From Candidatus Aegiribacteria sp. (GTDB taxonomy: Bacteria; Fermentibacterota; Fermentibacteria; Fermentibacterales; JCC-6): a stretch of 5,886 bases of DNA. The stretch covers positions 1 through 5,886 of the forward strand of contig DAOWJX010000105.1 of assembly GCA_030640155.1 (NCBI GenBank), in the 5' to 3' direction. Of the stretch, positions 1 to 4,937 are shown piece by piece. The notes beneath the pieces were generated by a model, which did no database searches, was not told the origin of the DNA, and saw only the letters and a program-made list of their open reading frames with translations. A program made the translations under genes and the position numbers. Position 1 is the first letter of the stretch; the number at the start of each line of letters is the position of its first letter.

Positions 1-70
1 AGTGATTCGAATAATATCTGCAAGAAAGGCAAACAAAAGCGAAGCAAAACAATACGGAGGATTCAGATGA
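1..70 (+). CDS. brnT: BrnT-family toxin, C-terminal fragment (5' end outside window)
   Basis: Reading from base 2, the sequence encodes the 22-residue end VIRIISARKANKSEAKQYGG-FR followed by TGA at 68-70. The stretch IRIISARKA(N/T)K.E...Y is the conserved C-terminal block of BrnT toxins, small RelE-fold ribonucleases of type II toxin-antitoxin pairs that cut RNA and arrest growth until bound by their antitoxin. The stop overlaps the start of the next gene (ATGA, 67-70), which is the expected toxin-first order and translational coupling of brnT-brnA modules. Only the tail is visible, so integrity of the catalytic part cannot be judged. Family assignment rests on this short motif plus the antitoxin next door. 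Confidence 0.8.
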   Translation, partial: VIRIISARKANKSEAKQYGGFR

Positions 71-279
71 GAGAAAGCTACGATTTTTCAGATTCGAAAT
101 CTAATCCATATATCAAGGATCTGAAGAAATCAGTAACAATCAGGCTCGGTGTTGATGTCGTGGAGTATTTCAAGGTTATGTCAAAAGAAACCGGCATTCC
201 TTACCAGAGTTTGATCAATCTCTATCTCAGGGATTGCGCTCAACACAATCGAAAGCTTGAACTCAAATGGGGTTCATGA
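67..279 (+). CDS. brnA: BrnA/CopG-type ribbon-helix-helix antitoxin
   Basis: A 70-residue protein. Residues about 21-57 form a ribbon-helix-helix DNA-binding domain: beta strand KKSVTIRLG, then helices around VDVVEYFKVMSKETG and IPYQSLINLYLRDCA. The PYQ(S/T)LIN.YLRD helix is typical of CopG/BrnA antitoxins found with BrnT. In this family the N-terminal part binds and neutralises the toxin, and the RHH dimer represses the operon promoter (family knowledge; the promoter lies outside the window). The start at 67 is fixed by a CGGAGG Shine-Dalgarno at 55-60, inside the end of brnT, with 6 nt spacing and a 4-nt overlap with the toxin stop. The stop at 277-279 is 9 bp before an attC-like site, so the pair looks like the payload of an integron cassette. 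Pfam subfamily (BrnA versus CopG antitoxin) is not settled by eye. Confidence 0.85.
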   Translation: MRESYDFSDSKSNPYIKDLKKSVTIRLGVDVVEYFKVMSKETGIPYQSLINLYLRDCAQHNRKLELKWGS

Positions 280-287
280 AATAAACC

Positions 288-369
288 GCAGAACAAACGG
301 CTGCAGCAGCCAAGCAACGCTAAGTTACTACCCTTAGTATATCTTTGCTGCTGAGCCTTAGCGTTATGC
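288..369 (+). other. Integron attC recombination site
   Basis: The 82-bp imperfect inverted repeat has the full attC layout. The R'' box GCAGAAC (288-294) pairs with the R' box GTTATGC (363-369) with one mismatch. Unpaired spacers AAAC (295-298) and TTAGC (358-362) follow. L'' GGCT-G-CAGCAGC (299-310) pairs with L' GCTGCTGAGCC (347-357) as 11 perfect pairs with one extra-helical G at 303. The loop region 311-346 contains a small CTAAG/CTTAG hairpin (320-324 with 333-337). The right half resembles the conserved attC 3' half used to design cassette PCR primers (GC.GCT.A.C....CGTTA..C). Integron integrase recombines the folded bottom strand at the point between G363 and T364. R'' GCAGAAC is not a perfect RYYYAAC, and the R' box departs from GTTRRRY at one base. 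Confidence 0.75.
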
Positions 370-400
370 AGGAAAGAATAAAGAAAGATGGAACTGAACA

Positions 401-424
401 CCTTCGCCTTCCCGCGAAGGTTTT
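401..424 (+). terminator. Possible rho-independent terminator after the cassette
   Basis: CCTTCGC (401-407) and GCGAAGG (414-420) form a perfect 7-bp stem with a 6-nt loop, followed by TTTT (421-424). On the + strand this could end transcription coming out of the toxin-antitoxin cassette. The U-tract is short, so efficiency is uncertain. Confidence 0.45.
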
Positions 425-481
425 GGCTGGCGACTAAAGTCACCTGATCTGCATCATGTGATATTCCGGGCTTCATAAACA

Positions 482-502
482 GGGGGCATCAGTGATGCCC
501 CC
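482..502. terminator. GC-rich hairpin downstream of the operon, possible terminator
   Basis: GGGGGCATC (482-490) and GATGCCCCC (494-502) form a perfect 9-bp stem with a 3-nt AGT loop, 22 nt beyond the satP stop on the - strand. It is well placed to end the five-gene operon. However, the bases after the stem (TGTTTATG read on the - strand) are only weakly U-rich, so it may act as an attenuating or RNA-stabilising 3' hairpin instead. Being symmetric, it could also act on + strand transcripts from the left. Confidence 0.5.
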
Positions 503-524
503 CCATCTTCATATATATTCTAAA

Positions 525-1088
525 TCATTCAACAGGACAGATCGGCAATACCGTTCTTCCCTTTGATTCATTGATAACCTCGGCTGCTGCAAGATAAATA
601 GCGGACAGGCCGCAGATAATACCTTCAAGGCCGGTGAGAAGACCAAACCAGGCTGGCATTTCAAACCAGTGACCAAGAGCAAGAAGCCAGAAAAGTACAG
701 TCAGACTCAGGAATATGAATTGCAAAGCGCGGTTCTTCTTCCATGTAGCCACCCACATACAGAAAGTAAAGAGACCCCACATGAAAAGGTACCAGCCGAG
801 GAAGACAGCGCTGAATGCGTACCATTCGAACTTCGCTCCAAGAAGTATGAACACAAGCGTCATCCAGAAAAGACCGAAGCTTATAAAAGCGGTTGTTCCG
901 AACGTATTACCCTTTTTGAACTCCATTATTCCGGCAATGACCTGTGCAAGACCCCCGTAGAAGATGCCCATGGCCAGAATCATGATGTCGTTCTCGAAAA
1001 ATCCCGCGTTGTGAATGTTGAGCAGGACAGTTGTCATTCCGAAACCCATGAGACCCAGCGGGGCAGGATTGGCAAGAGCGTCTTTCAT
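525..1088 (-). CDS. satP: SatP/YaaH-family acetate (succinate) transporter
   Basis: A 187-residue protein, essentially the length of E. coli SatP (188). It starts with the family signature NPAPLGL (residues 7-13) and carries the second signature GNTFGTTAF (60-68). Six hydrophobic segments are visible at about 8-27, 34-55, 66-84, 92-113, 119-141 and 146-170, placing it in the inner membrane. Members of the GPR1/FUN34/YaaH (AceTr) family move acetate, and some succinate, with protons; direction depends on conditions. It is the last gene of the operon, 16 nt after the kbl-like gene, with a GGAGGA ribosome site at 1092-1097 supporting the ATG at 1086-1088. Beside an acetate-type acyl synthetase, uptake of acetate as substrate for the upstream enzymes is the natural inference. 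Export of acetate or a related small acid is the alternative. Confidence 0.9.
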   Translation of the reverse strand: MKDALANPAPLGLMGFGMTTVLLNIHNAGFFENDIMILAMGIFYGGLAQVIAGIMEFKKGNTFGTTAFISFGLFWMTLVFILLGAKFEWYAFSAVFLGWYLFMWGLFTFCMWVATWKKNRALQFIFLSLTVLFWLLALGHWFEMPAWFGLLTGLEGIICGLSAIYLAAAEVINESKGRTVLPICPVE

Positions 1089-1104
1089 TCATCCTCCAAT
1101 AAGA

Positions 1105-2352
1105 TTAGTTACCGTACTTCTCGATTATTTCTTTCTTGTCCATACCAAGAATGCCGTATTTGGCTCCGATCTTTTTGAAGGCTTCAATACATTTGTCAAG
1201 GTGCGCCTTTTCGTGAGCTGCAGAAAGCTGAACACGAATTCTGGCTTTTCCAGCAGGAACAACAGGGAAACAGAACCCGATGACATATATGCCTTCCGAA
1301 TACATATCCCTTGCCATATCATTAGCGAGTTTCGCATTGTAAAGCATGACTGGAACGATAGGTGTCTCGCCGGGACGCATATTAAGTCCCGCTTCCTCCA
1401 TCTTCTCGCGGAAATACTTTGTATTCCACTCCAGTTTGTCTCTCCGTTCTGTGGATTCTGAAATCAGATCAATAACCTTGATCGATCCATTAACTATTGG
1501 AGGAGCGAGGGAATTACTGAAGAGGTATGGACGAGCCTTCTGACGACACAACTCAATCAGTTCGCTGCGACCGGATACACACCCTCCTGAAGCTCCTCCC
1601 AGCCCCTTGCCGAAGGTTGTGGTGATAAGATCAATCCCGTCCATGACGTCAAAATACTCGTGAGTTCCACGCCCTGTTTTCCCAATGAATCCCGATGCGT
1701 GTGAATCATCAACCAGAATCATCGCGTCGTACTCGTTGCAGAGAGCTACCATTTCATCAAGAGGCGCAAGATCACCGTCCATGGAGAAAACACCATCCGT
1801 AACTACCAGCCTTGTTCTCCTGTTCTGATGTAGTTCCAACTTCTTTCTGAGGTGTTTCATGTTCATATGCTTGAATGTATCGTACTCCGCCGAGCACAGA
1901 CGAATACCATCCACCAGTGATGCATGAATAAGCCTGTCCGCGATGATGACATCATCCTGACCGAGTATGGCCTCAAAAACACCGGAATTGGCATCCATAC
2001 ATGAGGGAAAGAGGAGAGTATCCTCCATACCAAGGAATACGGAAACTTTGTTCTGCAATTCTCTGTGAATGTCCTGAGTACCACAGATAAATCTCACTGA
2101 ACTCATTCCGTAACCGCGAGTATCAAGACCCTCATGGGCAGCCTGAATAACATCGGGATGACTGGAAAGCCCAAGGTAATTATTCGCGCAGAAATTCAAG
2201 ACCTTCTTGTGAGCAGCACCCTCGGGGTATTCAACCTCGATTTCAGCATCCTGTTCGGAACAGATGAACCGTTTCTCCTTGAAAAGGCCATCATCCTTGA
2301 TTTTCTCAATCTCATTCGCGAACAGTGTTCTAGTATCGTTTGAAAAAGCCAT
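1105..2352 (-). CDS. kbl: Glycine C-acetyltransferase / 2-amino-3-ketobutyrate CoA ligase-like PLP enzyme
   Basis: A 415-residue fold-type I PLP enzyme of the alpha-oxoamine synthase family, which condenses an acyl thioester with an amino acid. It follows E. coli Kbl almost block for block: NFCANNYLGL (53-62), VRFICGTQD (86-94), DGVFSMDGD (186-194), VDDSH (214-218), TTFGKGLGGASGG (245-257), RPYLFSNSLAP (274-284) and the C-terminal RIRVQLSAAH (371-380). Expected PLP residues are present: K249 (Schiff base), H143, D215 and H218. The GLGGASGG context favours Kbl (glycine plus acetyl thioester) over serine palmitoyltransferase or BioF. It is somewhat longer than E. coli Kbl, with a charged tail after residue 400. 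Kbl normally sits beside threonine dehydrogenase; here a carrier protein lies 17 nt upstream. A carrier-protein-bound acetyl donor is possible, and a sphingolipid-type synthase is the main alternative. Confidence 0.88.
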   Translation of the reverse strand: MAFSNDTRTLFANEIEKIKDDGLFKEKRFICSEQDAEIEVEYPEGAAHKKVLNFCANNYLGLSSHPDVIQAAHEGLDTRGYGMSSVRFICGTQDIHRELQNKVSVFLGMEDTLLFPSCMDANSGVFEAILGQDDVIIADRLIHASLVDGIRLCSAEYDTFKHMNMKHLRKKLELHQNRRTRLVVTDGVFSMDGDLAPLDEMVALCNEYDAMILVDDSHASGFIGKTGRGTHEYFDVMDGIDLITTTFGKGLGGASGGCVSGRSELIELCRQKARPYLFSNSLAPPIVNGSIKVIDLISESTERRDKLEWNTKYFREKMEEAGLNMRPGETPIVPVMLYNAKLANDMARDMYSEGIYVIGFCFPVVPAGKARIRVQLSAAHEKAHLDKCIEAFKKIGAKYGILGMDKKEIIEKYGN

Positions 2353-2355
2353 TTG

Positions 2356-2364
2356 TCACCTCCT
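2356..2364 (-). promoter_or_regulatory. Full-length Shine-Dalgarno of the kbl-like gene
   Basis: Read on the - strand this is AGGAGGTGA, a perfect nine-base complement to the 3' end of 16S rRNA, 3 nt before the ATG at 2350-2352 when the whole nine bases are counted. It fixes the kbl start and predicts strong translation compared with the weaker sites of the first operon genes. Confidence 0.85.
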
Positions 2365-2369
2365 CCAGA

Positions 2370-2618
2370 TTATCCCATGTGCTTGTTAATGAGATTACAT
2401 ATGGAGTTGACCGTATCAAACGCTTCAGGAGTCGCTTCTTCATCCGGAAGTTTGATACTGTATTTGTTCTCAACAAATCTCTTGAGAGACACCATGGAAA
2501 AACTGTCGACTATACCAGAGGAAATAAGAGGAGAATCGAAGGATACTTCATCTTCTTCATCTTCATCAAGGTATTCATCAACTATGTACTCAAGTACGTT
2601 TTTTTTCATCTCATCCAT
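2370..2618 (-). CDS. Dedicated acyl carrier protein (phosphopantetheine-binding)
   Basis: An 82-residue protein, the usual length of a free-standing carrier protein. Helix 1 is at about 3-17, the attachment motif GIVDSF at 35-40 has S39 as the likely 4'-phosphopantetheine site, helix 2 follows (41-53), and helices 3-4 lie around PEAFDTVNSICNLINKHM. The motif differs from the DSLD of fatty-acid ACP (E. coli AcpP). The (L/I)ISSG(I/L).DS pattern is more like carrier proteins serving specialised adenylating enzymes. Residues 14-28 are very acidic (DEYLDEDEEDEVSFD), coded by a GAA/GAT-rich simple stretch. It sits between an acyl-adenylating enzyme (23 nt upstream) and a PLP acyltransferase (17 nt downstream), so its likely job is to carry the acyl group between them. 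AAGGA upstream of the ATG at 2616-2618 supports this start over the in-frame ATG at 2607-2609. Confidence 0.88.
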   Translation of the reverse strand: MDEMKKNVLEYIVDEYLDEDEEDEVSFDSPLISSGIVDSFSMVSLKRFVENKYSIKLPDEEATPEAFDTVNSICNLINKHMG

Positions 2619-2641
2619 TTCAGATCCTTTCAGTTCTGCTT

Positions 2642-4390
2642 TTAATCGTCGGAAAGACTTGATATGTCACCAACGTCTTCACCCCATTCAATTGCCTTCA
2701 GATACCTTCTTACTATCTTGCCGGAGCGTGTTTTGGGAAGTTTATCCATGTATTCGATCTCCTGCGGCATCGCAAGCGGAGAAAGCCTTTTTCTGATAAA
2801 ATTCATGATATCCAGTTCAAGATCATCGGAAGGTTCATATCCTGGTTTCAGCGTAACGAAAGCCTTTACAACCTCCATATTAACCTCATCAGGTTTGCCT
2901 ATGGCAGCTGCTTCAGCAATAGCCTCATGCTCCACCAGAGCTGATTCTATCTCAAAAGGTCCAACCAGGTGACCACCTGTGTTGATGACATCGTCATCCC
3001 TTCCTACGAACCAGTAGTAGCCGTCTTTGTCAATGCTCGCTCTATCACCCGATACATACCATAGATCGGGATTCATTCTAAGCTCATCAGGCATTGCGTC
3101 GTCTGTGGCTCCAACGAACTTGCTCCTGTATACATCGGGCTGCTTCCAGTACCTTCGGAACATTGAAGGCCATCCGGGTCGGAATGCGATCAGACCGACT
3201 TTGCCGGGTTCCGTAACCGGTTCATGAGATTCCAGATCAAGTACAGTAGCCGATATCCCGGGGAAAGGCATTCCCATGGATCCGGGGCGTATCTCCATAC
3301 CGGGGAAGTTCGTAATCATCATTGCGCCGGTTTCAGTCTGCCAGAATGTATCATGGAACTGAAGTCCATTGAATACTTCGCCGCTCCAGATGACGGCTTC
3401 AGCGTTGAGTGGTTCTCCCACTGAGGCAAGATGTCTCAATGAAGAGAGATCAAATTCACCGACGAGTTCATTGCCATCTTTCATAAGCGCTCTGATAGCA
3501 GTTGGCGCCGAATACCAGACAGAAATTTTATTGTCCTGAATGAACTGATACCATCTTGAAGATGTGAAACCGGAATCAAGAACACACTGTGTGGTTCCAA
3601 GAGCCCAGGGGCCGATGATACCGTAACTTGTTCCTGTTACCCAGCCAGGATCTGCCGTACACCAGTAAACATCATCATCCTTGAGATCAAGAACCCAGCT
3701 TGTGGTAAGAGCCTGGCCCCAGATAGAGCTGTGAACATGAAGAGCGCCCTTGGGCTGCCCTGTTGTGCCTGATGTATAGTGAAGAACGGATGGTGATTCG
3801 GAATCTGATTCAAAAACATCGAATTTTTCAATTTTTGGCGCGCTAAGCACGTCGAAGAAGACTTCGCCCTCCTTCAGCTTGGCCGGATCACCTTCAACAA
3901 CAATGATATTCTTCAGATCAGGAAGTTTGTCCTTTATCTTCCTGACCTTCCTAACATGTTTGCGAGTTGTCAGAATGGCTTTTGTGTTGGCGCTGGCCAG
4001 CCTGACCTCCAGAGATTCATCGCCAAACGCGGAAAAAAGCGGTTGAGCAATAGCTCCAAGTTTGAGAATACCGAGAAATGAGAAATAAAGACTGGGTATT
4101 TTATCCATAAAGATACAGACTCTGTCTCCCGGTTCAATTCCCTGTTCTTTCAGGAATTGTGCAAACCCGTTTGAGAAAATCCTGAGATCATTAAAGGTGT
4201 ATTCTGCTTTTCTGTCTCCAAATCCCTCCCAGATGAGAGCTGTCTTATCAGCATCCCCCCTGGCACAGATCCGATCGGAACAGATGGCTCCGATATTAAG
4301 GAGTTCACCATCTTTCCAATTCAGGACATCTCTGGCAATGTCCCAGTTGAAGTCCTTACTTACTTTTTCGTAGGATTCAATGTTACTCAA
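2642..4390 (-). CDS. acsA: AMP-forming acetyl-CoA synthetase-like acyl-adenylating enzyme
   Basis: A 582-residue ANL-superfamily enzyme closest in pattern to Bacillus AcsA (about 572 aa). It has the ATP P-loop YTSGTTGQPKG (205-215), the acyl-pocket/ATP motif HDTFWQTETG (346-355), YVSGDR (445-450), the hinge GRDDD (463-467) and the C-terminal PKTRSGKI with catalytic K558, the lysine that protein acetylation controls in Acs enzymes. W350 occupies the place of the tryptophan that limits Acs to acetate/propionate, so a short acid is expected. It makes acetyl-AMP from acetate and ATP, then an acetyl thioester. The normally conserved Arg of the SG(H/E/Y)R motif is replaced (GGHLVG, 472-477), and an insertion of about 14 residues relative to Bacillus AcsA lies near 428-442. 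With a carrier protein next door, transfer to ACP rather than CoA is possible. The start codon is TTG. Confidence 0.9.
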   Translation of the reverse strand: MSNIESYEKVSKDFNWDIARDVLNWKDGELLNIGAICSDRICARGDADKTALIWEGFGDRKAEYTFNDLRIFSNGFAQFLKEQGIEPGDRVCIFMDKIPSLYFSFLGILKLGAIAQPLFSAFGDESLEVRLASANTKAILTTRKHVRKVRKIKDKLPDLKNIIVVEGDPAKLKEGEVFFDVLSAPKIEKFDVFESDSESPSVLHYTSGTTGQPKGALHVHSSIWGQALTTSWVLDLKDDDVYWCTADPGWVTGTSYGIIGPWALGTTQCVLDSGFTSSRWYQFIQDNKISVWYSAPTAIRALMKDGNELVGEFDLSSLRHLASVGEPLNAEAVIWSGEVFNGLQFHDTFWQTETGAMMITNFPGMEIRPGSMGMPFPGISATVLDLESHEPVTEPGKVGLIAFRPGWPSMFRRYWKQPDVYRSKFVGATDDAMPDELRMNPDLWYVSGDRASIDKDGYYWFVGRDDDVINTGGHLVGPFEIESALVEHEAIAEAAAIGKPDEVNMEVVKAFVTLKPGYEPSDDLELDIMNFIRKRLSPLAMPQEIEYMDKLPKTRSGKIVRRYLKAIEWGEDVGDISSLSDD

Positions 4391-4402
4391 AGTCCGCTCC
4401 TT
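4388..4402 (-). promoter_or_regulatory. RBS and TTG start of the acetyl-CoA synthetase gene
   Basis: The - strand reads AAGGAG (4397-4402), 6 nt, then TTG (4388-4390). No in-frame ATG or GTG occurs between this point and the upstream in-frame TGA, and the next in-frame Met is about residue 95. TTG is therefore the only start that keeps the N-terminal domain. Confidence 0.8.
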
Positions 4403-4435
4403 CCAACCATTCTGACATCTTTTTCAGGGTTTTGA

Positions 4436-4807
4436 TCAGCCTTCCATCACCACGACAGCTATTGCATTCAACTTCGTATGACTGACAGAAAGGTGTATCT
4501 CCTTTACTTCCTTCTCTTGAGCCTGCTGCAGCGCTTTATCTGTTAATCGAACGGTAACCGCACCGGACTCATCCTTCAGAATTTCTACATGCTTCCAGCG
4601 AAGTCCGTGAGAGAGTCCTGCACTGAGCGCCTTGAAAGTGGCTTCCTTTGCTGCGAATCTGGCGGCATAGCTTTCCCATGGCCGAGCTCTGCCTGAACAG
4701 TACTTAACTTCCTCCGGCATAAACAGTTCCTCAATCAGGCCGTCATCAAGTCGAGCCCTGAAAGTATCAAGATCGACAATATCTATTCCAACCCCGATTA
4801 CTCTCAA
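4436..4807 (-). CDS. acpS: Holo-[acyl-carrier-protein] synthase
   Basis: A 123-residue protein of normal AcpS length. It has the N-terminal GVGIDIVD motif (5-12; Mg-binding D9), WESYAARFAAKEATFKAL (44-61; metal-binding E55) and HLSVSHTK (105-112). AcpS transfers 4'-phosphopantetheine from CoA to the serine of apo-carrier proteins in the cytoplasm. Here it heads the operon, 45 nt before the acyl synthetase gene, and its obvious local substrate is S39 of the carrier protein two genes downstream. It may equally be the general AcpS of the cell serving fatty-acid ACP. The start is TTG at 4805-4807: the frame has a TGA shortly upstream, no ATG lies between, and the family begins M.(I/V)IG.GIDIV, which matches this start. 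The RBS (GGGAG or GAGAG near 4816-4822) is weak. Confidence 0.93.
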   Translation of the reverse strand: MRVIGVGIDIVDLDTFRARLDDGLIEELFMPEEVKYCSGRARPWESYAARFAAKEATFKALSAGLSHGLRWKHVEILKDESGAVTVRLTDKALQQAQEKEVKEIHLSVSHTKLNAIAVVVMEG

Positions 4808-4833
4808 AGAAAATGCTCTCCCGGATAATGTAT

Positions 4834-4857
4834 TTCATAGTGATAACAGCATATGAA
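4834..4857. promoter_or_regulatory. Small inverted repeat, possible operator
   Basis: TTCATA (4834-4839) and TATGAA (4852-4857) are perfect inverted 6-mers 12 nt apart, touching the candidate -10 of the acpS operon. The position would suit a repressor site. Six-base arms can arise by chance and no regulator gene is in the window. Confidence 0.2.
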
Positions 4858-4885
4858 CTCTAACACGAGAGGTTGGCTGTGTCCA
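4857..4885 (-). promoter_or_regulatory. Candidate sigma-70-type promoter for the acpS operon
   Basis: On the - strand TGGACA (-35, 4880-4885), a 17-nt spacer and TAGAGT (-10, 4857-4862) preceded by TGT (extended -10 TGn). It matches the consensus hexamers at 5/6 and 4/6 and lies about 50 nt before the acpS start. This is pattern matching only, with no expression evidence. Confidence 0.4.
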
Positions 4886-4908
4886 CCGTTTTTAACCTTA
4901 TTGTACTA

Positions 4909-4937
4909 TTGACGCAGCGTACATGAGAAGCGATAAA
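4909..4937 (+). promoter_or_regulatory. Candidate promoter for the membrane glycosyltransferase gene
   Basis: TTGACG (4909-4914), 17-nt spacer, GATAAA (4932-4937). The hexamers are good, but the -10 lies inside the longest version of the reading frame. If it is used, transcription would start near 4944 and translation would start at the ATG at 4944 (leaderless) or the ATG at 4980. Confidence 0.3.

Larger units (their letters stand above)
1..364 (+). mobile_element. Integron gene cassette carrying brnT-brnA (right part; left boundary outside)
   Basis: A complete antitoxin gene and the end of its toxin are followed immediately by an attC-like site in the orientation expected for a cassette (R'' next to the gene stop, GTT core distal). 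The cassette would end at the recombination point between G363 and T364. Toxin-antitoxin cassettes are common in large chromosomal integrons, where they stabilise the array (established knowledge). No integrase gene or second attC is seen within the window, so the array, if present, lies to the left and this would be its last member. Confidence 0.6.
370..524. other. Intergenic stretch between cassette and operon
   Basis: Apart from the two hairpins at 401-424 and 482-502, I see no convincing gene, second attC box or RNA gene here. The + strand cassette and the - strand operon converge on this region. Confidence 0.6.

Noticed and set aside
240..476. - strand open frame of 78 codons across the attC-like region
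   Set aside because: It has no recognisable domain, no good RBS, and overlaps the antitoxin gene and the recombination-site structure.
669..1178. + strand open frame of 169 codons
   Set aside because: It is antisense to satP; the product is rich in Lys/His/Glu/Ser without domain features, while the - strand protein is an unmistakable SatP homologue.
1105..2352. Serine palmitoyltransferase or BioF identity for the PLP enzyme
   Set aside because: The GKGLGGASGG lysine context and the SNSLAP and PVVPAGKARIR blocks match Kbl rather than known SPT (GTFSKS type) or BioF. Kept as an alternative only because of the adjacent carrier protein.
4383..4418. Mini-ORF MSEWLEGADFE overlapping the acs start, or a frameshifted extension of AcpS (LIKTLKKMSEWLEGADFE)
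   Set aside because: AcpS already has normal family length and a normal end at 4436-4438; the mini-ORF has no clear RBS and 11 codons is within chance. Conservation in relatives would be needed to revive it.
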